Shown piece after piece: positions 20,077-26,731 of a DNA stretch of 26,731 bases. The DNA is taken from the NCBI GenBank assembly GCA_045599945.1, contig JAZRWY010000012.1, positions 1 through 26,731 of the forward strand. The letters run 5' to 3'. Origin of the DNA: UMGS973 sp045599945 (lineage in GTDB: Bacteria > Bacillota > Clostridia > Peptostreptococcales > Anaerovoracaceae). The notes beneath the pieces were generated by a model. That model was not told the DNA's origin. It did no database searches and saw nothing but the letters and a program-made list of their open reading frames with translations. Position 1 is the first letter of the stretch, and each line of letters begins with the position of its first letter. The position numbers and the translations under genes are program-made.

Positions 20077-21336
20077 TTATCCCCTGATCTGTCCGTTTCC
20101 GCGGATTACATATTTGAAAGTGCAGAGCTCCTCGAGTCCAAGCGGTCCTCTTGCATGAAGCTTCTGTGTGGAAATGCCCATTTCGCATCCCTGTCCGAAT
20201 TCTCCTCCGTCCGTAAATCTTGTGGACGCATTGACATAGACGGCAGCAGAATCAATCATCCGGATGAATTTTTGAGCCGCTGCTTCATCCTCCGTGATGA
20301 TGGCCTCTGAATGACCGGTGGAATGAAGAGAAATGTGGGCAATGGCCTGCTCGATGCTGTCCACGACTTTAACACCCATGATATAATCCAGGAACTCTGT
20401 ATCGAAGTCTTGATCGGAGGCAGGGGTGCCGCCGATCATGGAGCCGGCGCGTTCATCAAGTCTAAGCTCTACAGGCTCAAGTCCGTCTGCGGCTCTTTGC
20501 GTTACCAGCCGGTCATGGTATTTCGGCAGAAATTCTTCTGCGATATCTTTATGGACGAGGCATACCTCTGCGGCATTGCATACGGATGGCCTGCTTGTCT
20601 TTGCATTTTCAAGGATGGAAAGAGCCATCCCGATATCTGCATCCCGGTCGACATAAATATGACAGATGCCTGTGCCTGTTTCCAGCACAGGAACTTTTGC
20701 ATTGTCCACGCAGGAGCGGATGAGACCTTTGCCGCCTCTTGGAATCAGGAGATCGATGAGACCTCTTGCTTCCATGATTTCTTTGGCGGATGCTCTTGAA
20801 GTATCCTCTATGAGTTCGATGGCATTTTCCGGAAAACCGGCTTCCGAAAGGCCGCTTTTCAGAGCCTTTACAATGGCACGGGCACTTTCATGGGCCTCTT
20901 TTCCGCATCTGAGAACGCATGCAGAGCCTGCCTTTAAGGCGAGAGCTGCAGCATCGCTGGTTACGTTGGGTCTGCTTTCGTAGATGATGGCAATGACTCC
21001 CATGGGAACCATCATTTTTGAAATCTTCAGTCCGTTTGGTCTTTCGTGTTCACTTAATATTTTTCCCACAGGGTCCGGAAGAAGGGCAACTTCATGAATG
21101 CCGTCTGCCATGTCCCGTATTCTATCCTCTGTCAGTTGAAGACGGTCGAGCATGACATCGGAAATGATGCCTCCTGCGCGTTCCATGTCTTTTTCATTGG
21201 CAGCAAGAATCTCTTCTGCAGAAGCCTCCAGATGATCTGCCATGAGGCTCAGCGCTTTGTTTTTCTGTTCTTTTGTTGCGGATGCAAGGAAGGATTTTGT
21301 CTTTCCTGCCGATTCCATAAATTCCAATGTTGTCAT
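20077..21336 (-). CDS. proA: Gamma-glutamyl phosphate reductase
   Basis: This 419-residue protein has the family's full length. It shows the ProA signatures PMGVIAIIYESRPNVT, ALKAGSACVLRCGKEA, LIPRGGKGLI, the catalytic cysteine in RPSVCNAAE, and STRFTDGGEFGQGCEMGIST near the C-terminus. It reduces gamma-glutamyl phosphate with NADPH to glutamate semialdehyde, the second step of proline synthesis. Its ATG overlaps the proB stop by four bases (ATGA), so the two are translationally coupled and the labile intermediate can be handed over. Transcription comes from the promoter upstream of proB. Confidence 0.97.
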   Translation of the reverse strand: MTTLEFMESAGKTKSFLASATKEQKNKALSLMADHLEASAEEILAANEKDMERAGGIISDVMLDRLQLTEDRIRDMADGIHEVALLPDPVGKILSEHERPNGLKISKMMVPMGVIAIIYESRPNVTSDAAALALKAGSACVLRCGKEAHESARAIVKALKSGLSEAGFPENAIELIEDTSRASAKEIMEARGLIDLLIPRGGKGLIRSCVDNAKVPVLETGTGICHIYVDRDADIGMALSILENAKTSRPSVCNAAEVCLVHKDIAEEFLPKYHDRLVTQRAADGLEPVELRLDERAGSMIGGTPASDQDFDTEFLDYIMGVKVVDSIEQAIAHISLHSTGHSEAIITEDEAAAQKFIRMIDSAAVYVNASTRFTDGGEFGQGCEMGISTQKLHARGPLGLEELCTFKYVIRGNGQIRG

Positions 21337-22103
21337 GACTTTTTACCAATAAAGCGTGTACCTGCGCTTTTCCCTTCTACGATGTCATATAGGAGTTCCG
21401 GGTTATTTCCGTTGATAATTACCATGTCACATCCCTTTTCTGTAACAATTTCAGCTGCGCCGATCTTTGTTGCCATTCCGCCGGTTCCAAGTCCGGAGCC
21501 TGTACCGCCGGCAAGGCTCTGAATCTCCTCATCGATTTCCGAAACCTCTGCAATGAGAGTGGCAGCTGCATTCTCCCTTGGATCTGCTGTATACAGGCCG
21601 TCAATATCTGAAAGGATGACCAGAAGATCTGCACCGGATACCACTGAAATGATGGCGCCCAGAGTATCGTTGTCACCCACCTTGATTTCGCTGGTTGCAA
21701 CGGTATCGTTTTCGTTGATGATAGGGATGGCTCCCAGGTCCAGCAGCCGTTCCATGGTGTTTTCAAAGTTTGCTCTTCGCTCCTTGTCATCAATGTCCTC
21801 GCTGGTCAGAAGCATCTGTGCAACCGTATGACTGTATGCGGAAAACAGTCTGTCATAGGTATACATCAGCTCGCATTGACCGACTGCTGCCGCAGCCTGC
21901 TTTGATGGAATGTCAGAAGGGCGCTTTTTCATGTTCAGTTTTCCCATGCCCATGCCGATGGCGCCGCTGGATACCAGCACCAGTTCGTGGCCGCCGTTTT
22001 TCAGGTCCGCAAGAACCTTTACCAGCTGTTCTACATGGCGGATGTTCAGTCTCCCTGTTGCATGTGCCAGGGTAGATGTTCCTACTTTTACTACAATTCT
22101 CAT
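21333..22103 (-). CDS. proB: Glutamate 5-kinase, short form without a PUA domain
   Basis: The start is ATG at 22103-22101, where the conserved MRIVVKVGTSTL begins; the open frame continues upstream to 22307 but crosses the promoter. The 256 residues cover only the amino-acid kinase domain: VLVSSGAIGMGMGKL, AVGQCELMYTYDRLF, IPIINENDTVA, DNDTLGAIISVVSGADLL, ILSDIDGLYTADPR and GTGGMATKIGAAEI. It phosphorylates glutamate with ATP, the first and committed step of proline synthesis. The roughly 100-residue C-terminal PUA domain of E. coli ProB is absent, a known natural variant. The upstream AAAGAGAA is a weak ribosome binding site. Confidence 0.95.
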   Translation of the reverse strand: MRIVVKVGTSTLAHATGRLNIRHVEQLVKVLADLKNGGHELVLVSSGAIGMGMGKLNMKKRPSDIPSKQAAAAVGQCELMYTYDRLFSAYSHTVAQMLLTSEDIDDKERRANFENTMERLLDLGAIPIINENDTVATSEIKVGDNDTLGAIISVVSGADLLVILSDIDGLYTADPRENAAATLIAEVSEIDEEIQSLAGGTGSGLGTGGMATKIGAAEIVTEKGCDMVIINGNNPELLYDIVEGKSAGTRFIGKKS

Positions 22104-22134
22104 GATGATTCTCTTTTCTGTTAATCTTTTCTTG

Positions 22135-22163
22135 ATTGTATCATAGGACGCCATTGCGGTCAA
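22135..22163 (-). promoter_or_regulatory. proBA promoter
   Basis: On the minus strand, TTGACC (22163-22158), 17 bases, TACAAT (22140-22135). It lies 32 bases before the proB start. Its -35 box is only 21 bases from the -35 box of the divergent promoter at 22185-22213. Confidence 0.75.
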
Positions 22164-22184
22164 AAGAAAACGGTTTTCAATGTC

Positions 22185-22213
22185 TTGACTTGGAAATACA
22201 CCGACAGTATACT
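22185..22213 (+). promoter_or_regulatory. Promoter of the 22270 gene
   Basis: TTGACT (22185-22190), 17 bases, TATACT (22208-22213). A short hairpin TCCCGC-TCT-GCGGGA (22222-22236) follows in the early leader, then GGAGG and the start. Confidence 0.78.
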
Positions 22214-22269
22214 TTATATGGTCCCGCTCTGCGGGAAAACAGGAAGAGATGTAATCATCCGGAGGCGCT

Positions 22270-22707
22270 ATGAGAGAAAAGGATTTCAATGACCAGATCT
22301 GTCTCATTGTGATGCAGACAATGCGGCTTGTCGTGGAAGAATATGGAATGGGCGAACAGGAGGCCTTGCGTCTTCTTTATGCTTCCGCCGCTCTGGAAGA
22401 GACTCTGGAGGAAAGGACAGGCCTGTGGAAGGATGGGCCGGAAGGACTTCTTCAGCGGCTGCATAAGGAGTTTCCGGTTTCGGAGAAAAGAGAGAATTCT
22501 ACGGTTTCAAGAAGCGGTTTTTTCATGGCATACTGTGCAGAGATATGTAGAAACAGAGAGCATCTTTCAGGAAAGGAACTGGGAAAACGGTTCACAGACA
22601 TTGATGCATGGGATCAGATTTACAAAGCCCTTACTTCTTCAGAATATGATAGTCCGGGCGCTGCCATGCGGGAGATACTGTCATATCTCCGTCTGAAAAT
22701 GGAGTAA
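22270..22707 (+). CDS. Hypothetical protein, possibly DUF3791-like C-terminal part
   Basis: ATG 22270 follows GGAGG (22261-22265). The 145-residue protein is soluble and helical. The N-terminal half (MGEQEALRLLYASAALEETL) recalls short clostridial proteins with 'LYxSxxYxxLExExTxLW', often linked with toxin-antitoxin-type loci. The C-terminal half (FFMAYCAEICRNREHLSGKELGKRF) weakly resembles DUF3791 ('FxxxCIExYxxxxxxSGKEVxxLF'). Both resemblances are by eye and may be wrong. It has its own strong promoter and stands alone between proBA and acpP, so it is probably a single-gene unit. No catalytic motif or membrane segment is seen. Confidence 0.7.
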   Translation: MREKDFNDQICLIVMQTMRLVVEEYGMGEQEALRLLYASAALEETLEERTGLWKDGPEGLLQRLHKEFPVSEKRENSTVSRSGFFMAYCAEICRNREHLSGKELGKRFTDIDAWDQIYKALTSSEYDSPGAAMREILSYLRLKME

Positions 22708-22722
22708 ATATTCAAAAAACTA

Positions 22723-22751
22723 TTGCGCTTAGATGCACCAGTCGATATAAT
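22723..22751 (+). promoter_or_regulatory. acpP promoter
   Basis: TTGCGC (22723-22728), 17 bases, TATAAT (22746-22751), followed by GGAGG (22772-22776) and the ATG at 22785. The spacing is ideal. Confidence 0.75.
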
Positions 22752-22784
22752 GGTTTTGGAATTAAAAGAATGGAGGCTATTGAA

Positions 22785-23009
22785 ATGACATTTGAAAAAA
22801 TTAGAGATATTATTGTAGAACAGCTGGGCGTTGAAGTGGATGATGTAACACCGGAGACTCATTTAATGAAGGATCTGGAAGCAGATTCTCTGGATGCTGT
22901 AGAAATCATCATGGCAATCGAGGACGAATTTGGAATTGAAGTTCCGGACGAGGAAGCAGAAAAATTCCAGACTGTAAGCGACCTTGTAAGCTTTGTTGAG
23001 GCTCAGTAA
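22785..23009 (+). CDS. acpP: Acyl carrier protein
   Basis: ATG 22785 is eight bases after GGAGG; an ATG at 22770 would place that site inside the gene. The 74-residue acidic four-helix protein has the usual length. The phosphopantetheine attachment site is Ser35 in LEADSLDAVEIIMAIEDEF. It carries growing acyl chains in fatty-acid and phospholipid synthesis in the cytoplasm. No fatty-acid synthesis genes lie beside it in this window; it has its own promoter and terminator and seems to be transcribed alone. Confidence 0.95.
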   Translation: MTFEKIRDIIVEQLGVEVDDVTPETHLMKDLEADSLDAVEIIMAIEDEFGIEVPDEEAEKFQTVSDLVSFVEAQ

Positions 23010-23026
23010 TAGAATTTTGATTGACG

Positions 23027-23051
23027 TCCCGTCTCAGCCAGGCGGGATTTT
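23027..23051 (+). terminator. Terminator after acpP
   Basis: TCCCGTC (23027-23033) pairs with GGCGGGA (23041-23047), including one G-T pair, followed by TTTT. It ends shortly before the rex start. Confidence 0.7.
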
Positions 23052-23069
23052 GCATAATGGAGAAAACTC

Positions 23070-23807
23070 ATGAAAAAGGAAGATGCAAAGATTTCCAATG
23101 CGGTCATTAAAAGGCTGCCAAGATACAGGAGGTATCTTGCGGAATTAAGACGTAAGGGCGTAGATAAGATATCTTCAAAGGAGTTCAGTACACTGATCGG
23201 CTATACAGCATCACAGATCCGTCAGGACCTGAATAATTTCGGCGGATTCGGTCAGCAGGGATATGGATATAACGTGGATGCGCTATATGGCGAGATCAGT
23301 GCCATTCTTGGTCTGGACAAGCAATACAAGATGATTATCATCGGCGCGGGAAATCTGGGACAGGCAATTGTAAATTATACATATTACTATAAAACGGGAT
23401 TTCTAGTGGATGCCATTTTTGAAATCAATCCAAAACTGATCGGGCTGAAAATCAATGACATTGAAGTTCTGGATTATGACAATCTTGTAGAATATGTAGA
23501 AGAAAACAATATAGACATCGGTATCATATGCACAACAAAAGACAGTGCACAGGGCGTAGCAGACAGACTCTGCTTTGCAGGAATCCGCGGAATATGGAAT
23601 TTTGCTCCGCTGGATCTTGAGGTGCCGGAGCATGTGGCTCTTGAAAATGTTCAGCTTTCTGAGTCGCTGCATTCTCTTGCATACCATATTAACAGAAAGA
23701 ATGATACGCAGGATAAGATCAGAGAGATCAAGGAGAAATGCAGCAGATGCAGAGAACGTGGAGAGGAATGCAAGAAACAGGGCGAAAGATGTCCGTATGA
23801 GGTGTAG
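23070..23807 (+). CDS. rex: Redox-sensing transcriptional repressor Rex with a cysteine-rich C-terminal tail
   Basis: The 245-residue protein has a winged-helix DNA-binding domain (1-80: RLPRYRRYLAEL, SSKEFSTLIGYTASQIRQDL, FGGFGQQGYGY) and a Rossmann NAD(H)-binding domain with GAGNLG at 92-97, IFEINP and GIICTTKDSAQ. The domain-swap helix SESLHSLAYHI follows. Rex releases its operators when NADH rises and so controls fermentation genes. Typical Rex proteins end near residue 210-215. Here about 30 residues are added, carrying C224, C227, C234 and C241 (Cx2Cx6Cx6C) in a basic context. This tail might bind a metal or sense thiol redox state. The gene follows the acpP terminator; a ribosome binding site is weak (GGAGAAAA). 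Confidence 0.95.
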   Translation: MKKEDAKISNAVIKRLPRYRRYLAELRRKGVDKISSKEFSTLIGYTASQIRQDLNNFGGFGQQGYGYNVDALYGEISAILGLDKQYKMIIIGAGNLGQAIVNYTYYYKTGFLVDAIFEINPKLIGLKINDIEVLDYDNLVEYVEENNIDIGIICTTKDSAQGVADRLCFAGIRGIWNFAPLDLEVPEHVALENVQLSESLHSLAYHINRKNDTQDKIREIKEKCSRCRERGEECKKQGERCPYEV

Positions 23808-23817
23808 CAAAAAGGAA

Positions 23818-23845
23818 AATAACCGTTTCGGATGAAACGGTTATT
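23818..23845. terminator. Bidirectional terminator between rex and the ferredoxin gene
   Basis: AATAACCGTTTC pairs with GAAACGGTTATT around GGAT. T-rich sequence follows on the plus strand, and TTATTTTCC on the minus strand. It serves both convergent genes. Confidence 0.85.
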
Positions 23846-23863
23846 ATATATACAATATCTATA

Positions 23864-24031
23864 TTATTCAGCTTTGATAGCACCTACTGGGCAGCTGCCT
23901 TCGCAAGCTCCACAGTCGATACATGAGTTAGCATCGATAGTATAGATGTCGCCATCAGCGATAGCTCCTACTGGGCAGTCTCCTGCGCAAGCTCCGCAAG
24001 CGATACAAGCATCTGTAATCTTAAAAGCCAT
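23864..24031 (-). CDS. Small 2[4Fe-4S] ferredoxin
   Basis: The start is ATG 24031-24029, seven bases after GGAGG. Longer in-frame extension upstream crosses the promoter and is not real. The 55-residue protein is a classic clostridial ferredoxin: CIACGACAGDCPVGAI in the first half and CIDCGACEGSCPVGAI in the second, an internal duplication binding two [4Fe-4S] clusters. It carries low-potential electrons for hydrogenase, pyruvate:ferredoxin oxidoreductase and similar enzymes, which indicates an anaerobic host. It lies next to rex, the NADH-sensing repressor, although it is convergent with it. Confidence 0.97.
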   Translation of the reverse strand: MAFKITDACIACGACAGDCPVGAIADGDIYTIDANSCIDCGACEGSCPVGAIKAE

Positions 24032-24070
24032 TGTGTAACCTCCTTTTAGAATAATCGCATTGATATACAC

Positions 24071-24099
24071 ATTATAGCAGAAGGAAATTAATAAGTAAA
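24071..24099 (-). promoter_or_regulatory. Ferredoxin promoter
   Basis: On the minus strand, TTTACT (24099-24094), 17 bases, TATAAT (24076-24071). It lies 40 bases before the ferredoxin start, and its -35 box touches the start of the divergent gene at 24101. Confidence 0.7.
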
Positions 24100-24100
24100 G

Positions 24101-24907
24101 ATGAAAGTTTACGCACTTGTAGGGAAAAGTGGTACAGGGAAAAGTTACCAGGCGGTCAACCTGTGCCGTGAAATGAATATTGAATCCATTATTGACGATG
24201 GACTGTTTATCTGCAGCAATGATGTTCTTGCAGGCATCTCTGCAAAAAAACAGGAAACGAGAATCGGTGCCATCAAGACGGCGCTCTTTTCGGAAGAAGA
24301 ACACAAAAACAGTGTCATGGAAAAGATTCATGAAGTGAATCCGGAAAGCATCCTTGTCATTGGAACTTCAGATGAAATGGTTGAGAGGATCCGGAAGAGA
24401 ATCGGACTTCCGCCAATCAGTCAGACCATATATATTGAAGAAATCACAACAGAAAAGGAACGTGCCGAGGCGGCAAAGCAGAGGGATGAATTTGGAAAAC
24501 ATGTTATCCCGGCGCCAACCTTTGCACTGAAGAGGGATTTTTCCGGATATTTTGTTGACCCGCTGAAGATATTCAGAACCTGGGGCAAGGGAAAGGACAG
24601 CGAATCCGAAAAATCCGTGGTAAGACCGACCTATAGCTATAGAGGGGATTATACCATTTCGGATAAAGTTTTTGAAGATGTCATCCGCAATGTGGTCTCA
24701 TCCACAGCAGAAGTGTCGGAGCTTTCCCGTGCAGACATCCGTAAAGTGGAGCATGGCATTGCAGTCTCCCTCATCATATACATGAAGAAGGGCAGTTCCA
24801 TTCTCAGAGGAGCAGAAGCATTCCAGACTGCCATCTGCGAGAAGATTGAATATATGACGGCATTCAATGTGGAGCAGGTGGATATTGAGATTAAAGGTCT
24901 GGTCTGA
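24101..24907 (+). CDS. P-loop NTPase joined to an Asp23/Gls24-like domain
   Basis: The 268-residue protein starts MKVYALVGKSGTGKSY, a Walker A motif (GKSGTGKS, 8-15). A compact kinase-like fold follows (IIDDGLFI near 30, ILVIGTSDEMVERI near 84). After residue about 175 it reads RPTYSYRGDYTISDKVFEDVI, then IAVSLIIYMKKGSSIL and AICEKIEYMTAFNVEQVDIEIKGL, the pattern of Asp23/Gls24 envelope-stress proteins ('GxYxIsxxVixxI ... GVxVxxVxVxVxGV'). Those proteins often attach to the membrane or to partners. An ATP-dependent role in envelope stress is a guess. Upstream DNA is short and shared with the ferredoxin promoter; AAGGAAA lies 15 bases before the ATG, so translation initiation may be weak. Confidence 0.8.
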   Translation: MKVYALVGKSGTGKSYQAVNLCREMNIESIIDDGLFICSNDVLAGISAKKQETRIGAIKTALFSEEEHKNSVMEKIHEVNPESILVIGTSDEMVERIRKRIGLPPISQTIYIEEITTEKERAEAAKQRDEFGKHVIPAPTFALKRDFSGYFVDPLKIFRTWGKGKDSESEKSVVRPTYSYRGDYTISDKVFEDVIRNVVSSTAEVSELSRADIRKVEHGIAVSLIIYMKKGSSILRGAEAFQTAICEKIEYMTAFNVEQVDIEIKGLV

Positions 24908-24946
24908 TGCATTGTGGTTATTCTGTGAAAAACAGAGGAAAGAGTG

Positions 24947-24974
24947 TTGACAAGCTGGGTAATTGTAGTAAAAT
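24947..24974 (+). promoter_or_regulatory. groESL promoter
   Basis: TTGACA (24947-24952), 16 bases, TAAAAT (24969-24974), directly upstream of the CIRCE element, as is usual for HrcA-controlled vegetative promoters. Confidence 0.75.
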
Positions 24975-24978
24975 ATAT

Positions 24979-25005
24979 TTAGCACTCAAAGTTAAAGAGT
25001 GCTAA
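24979..25005 (+). promoter_or_regulatory. CIRCE operator (HrcA binding site)
   Basis: TTAGCACTC - 9 bases - GAGTGCTAA is a perfect match to the CIRCE consensus. HrcA, stabilised by GroEL, should repress groESL here and release on heat or folding stress. hrcA itself is not in the window. Confidence 0.98.
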
Positions 25006-25048
25006 TAAAACGCAGAAAATATTTTGAACATAGAAGGGAGATACCAAA

Positions 25049-25327
25049 ATGAGTTTTGGAATTAAACCATTAGCAGACAGAGTTGTAATCAAGAGAGCAG
25101 AAGCAGAAGAAAAGACTGCAAGCGGAATCCTTCTTGCAACCCAGGCCAAAGAAGAACAGCAGATTGCAGAAGTAGTTGCTGCCGGTCCGGGAACAAAGGA
25201 TGTAACCATGGAAGTGAAGGAAGGAGACAAGGTTGTCTTCTCAAAGTTTGGCGGCATGGACATCAAATATGAAGGTGAAACATATATCATCATCAGCCAG
25301 AAGGATATTTTAGCAATCATAGAATAA
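25049..25327 (+). CDS. groES: Co-chaperonin GroES
   Basis: ATG 25049 follows GAAGGGAG by several bases. The 92-residue protein has the family's length: IKPLADRVVIKRAEAEEKTA at the start, the mobile-loop region TASGILLATQAKEEQQ, AEVVAAGPG, and the C-terminal YIIISQKDILAII. The mobile loop would cap GroEL to enclose folding substrates. It is the first gene of the CIRCE-controlled operon and is followed 15 bases later by groEL. Confidence 0.98.
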   Translation: MSFGIKPLADRVVIKRAEAEEKTASGILLATQAKEEQQIAEVVAAGPGTKDVTMEVKEGDKVVFSKFGGMDIKYEGETYIIISQKDILAIIE

Positions 25328-25342
25328 GGAAAGGAGCAGGAA

Positions 25343-26731
25343 ATGGCTAAGGAATTACACTACAGCGAAGAAGCGAGAAGAAAGTTACAGACAGGCGTAG
25401 ATAAACTTGCAGATACAGTAAAAATCACATTGGGACCGAAGGGCAGAAATGTATTGATTGAAAAGAAGTTCGGCGCACCGCTGATCACCAATGACGGTGT
25501 TACCATTGCAAAGGAAATCGAACTTGAGGATTCCGTTGAAAACATGGGTGCACAGGTTGTTAAGGAAGTTGCTTCCAAGACAAATGATGTTGCAGGTGAC
25601 GGAACGACAACAGCTACACTTCTTGCACAGTCCATCATCAGAGAGGGATTTAAGAACGTGGCAGCAGGTGCAAATCCAATGGTAATCAAGAGAGGAATTG
25701 CCGGTGCGACGGAAATTGCAGTAGACCATATCAAGGGAATCTCCATTCCTGTAGAAACAAAAGAAGCAATTGCCCAGGTAGCAGCCATCTCAGCAGCAGA
25801 TCCGATGGTTGGAGAACTGATTTCCGATGCCATGGAACAGGTGGGAAGAGACGGCGTAATCACTGTTGAGGAATCCAAATCAACAGGAACGACTCTGGAA
25901 GTTGTTGAAGGCATGCAGTTTGACAGAGGCTACTTATCTGCCTATATGGTAAATGATACGGAAAAAATGGTAGCAACCATGGAAAATCCTCTGATCCTGC
26001 TGACAGGATACAAGATTTCCAACATCCAGGAAATTCTTCCGCTTCTAGAACAGGTGGTTCAGGCAGGAAGAAAGCTCCTGATCATCTGTGAAGAGCTGGA
26101 GGGTGAAGCACTTGCGACTCTTGTAGTAAATAAGCTAAGAGGAACATTTGACTGCGTGGCTGTAAAGGCTCCCGGATTTGGTGAAAGAAGAAAGGCAATG
26201 ATGCAGGATATCGCAGTTCTTACCGGCGGCGTTGTGATTACAGAGGATGCAGGCTATGATCTGAGAGAAACAACTCTTGACATGCTGGGAACAGCGGCAT
26301 CCGTAAGAGTAGATAAGGATAATACGGTTATCGTTGGCGGTGAAGGTTCAGAAGATGCCATCAGAAGCAGAATTGCGCAGCTGAGAAACCAGGCAGACCT
26401 GACAACATCTGAATTCGATAGGGAAAAGACCCTGGAAAGACTGGCTAAACTTTCCGGCGGCGTTGCAGTCATCAAGGTCGGTGCAGCAACAGAAACAGAA
26501 TTAAAGGAAAAGAAACTGAGAATTGAAGACGCACTGAATGCAACAAAGGCTGCAGTAGAAGAAGGCATTGTACCTGGCGGCGGCGTTGCTCTTGCCAATG
26601 CAATTCCTGCAGTGGAAGAATATGTAGAGTCCCTGGAAGGTGACGAAAAAACAGGTGCCAGAATTATCATGAGAGCGCTGGAAGAACCGGTAAGACAGAT
26701 TGCAGAAAATGCAGGCTATGAAGGTTCTGTA
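25343..26731 (+). CDS. groEL: Chaperonin GroEL, 3' end outside the window
   Basis: ATG 25343 follows AAGGAG (25331-25336). The 463 visible codons stay open to the window edge; the full protein should be about 540 residues, so roughly 80 residues with the flexible C-terminal tail are missing. Seen in order: KITLGPKGRNVLIEKKFGAP and the ATPase segment NDVAGDGTTTATLLAQSI in the equatorial domain, APGFGERRKAMMQDIAVLTGG in the apical domain, and RIEDALNATKAAVEEGIVPG, whose aspartate drives ATP hydrolysis. It forms the double-ring chaperone with GroES and is needed for HrcA activity, closing a feedback loop with the CIRCE site. Confidence 0.98.
   Translation, partial: MAKELHYSEEARRKLQTGVDKLADTVKITLGPKGRNVLIEKKFGAPLITNDGVTIAKEIELEDSVENMGAQVVKEVASKTNDVAGDGTTTATLLAQSIIREGFKNVAAGANPMVIKRGIAGATEIAVDHIKGISIPVETKEAIAQVAAISAADPMVGELISDAMEQVGRDGVITVEESKSTGTTLEVVEGMQFDRGYLSAYMVNDTEKMVATMENPLILLTGYKISNIQEILPLLEQVVQAGRKLLIICEELEGEALATLVVNKLRGTFDCVAVKAPGFGERRKAMMQDIAVLTGGVVITEDAGYDLRETTLDMLGTAASVRVDKDNTVIVGGEGSEDAIRSRIAQLRNQADLTTSEFDREKTLERLAKLSGGVAVIKVGAATETELKEKKLRIEDALNATKAAVEEGIVPGGGVALANAIPAVEEYVESLEGDEKTGARIIMRALEEPVRQIAENAGYEGSV

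Noticed and set aside
24029..24331. Longer N-terminus for the ferredoxin
   Set aside because: It runs across the -10 and -35 boxes and the ribosome binding site; the 55-residue form is the classic ferredoxin length.
1..26731. CRISPR array or rRNA/tRNA genes
   Set aside because: I saw no regularly spaced direct repeats and no tRNA- or rRNA-like sequence on reading through the window.

Overview
The window looks like a chromosomal segment of an anaerobic, low-to-mid GC member of the Bacillota, most likely class Clostridia. Supporting evidence: strong AGGAGG-type ribosome binding sites, TTG and GTG starts, a CIRCE operator in front of groESL, a Rex redox repressor, a small 2[4Fe-4S] ferredoxin, a short ProB and a UPF0182 membrane protein. 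All family calls come from reading motifs by eye; no database search was run.

Region 1 (1 to about 7,980) is an AT-rich accessory patchwork. In order it holds the end of a VapB antitoxin and its VapC toxin; the tail of a broken Schlafen/AlbA-type ATP-binding protein; a DUF2200 protein; a small frameshifted gene; a pnuC-nadR cassette for nicotinamide riboside salvage; a 500-base gene-free stretch with nested inverted repeats; an XRE-type regulator with a decayed desulfoferrodoxin domain; a BRO-N/Fic fusion protein preceded by a long hairpin whose sequence recurs inside the gene; and an IS605-type element carrying tnpB without tnpA, followed by a probable omega-RNA right end. Many pieces are broken or duplicated, as expected of an integration hot spot.

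Region 2 (about 7,946 to 20,053, plus strand) is core-like: an unknown gene overlapping rlmN; a zinc-ribbon, Glu/Pro-rich membrane-anchored protein followed by a UPF0182 membrane protein; a long-form glutamine synthetase followed by serS; then an MprF-type flippase-like membrane protein overlapping a single gene that fuses phosphatidylserine synthase to phosphatidylserine decarboxylase. That fusion could turn CDP-diacylglycerol into phosphatidylethanolamine with one polypeptide.

Region 3 (20,077 to the end) has proBA on the minus strand, transcribed divergently from an unknown 145-residue gene; acpP; rex with a cysteine-rich tail; a minus-strand ferredoxin; a P-loop protein joined to an Asp23-like domain; and the CIRCE-controlled groES-groEL operon, with groEL running off the window. 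Promoters and hairpin terminators can be placed with good spacing at several junctions.

The observations most worth following are the paired palindromes in and before the BRO-N/Fic gene, the TnpB lacking the canonical RuvC-II glutamate and the zinc ribbon together with its right-end RNA, the PssA-Psd fusion, the cysteine tail on Rex, and the structured gene-free stretch after nadR.
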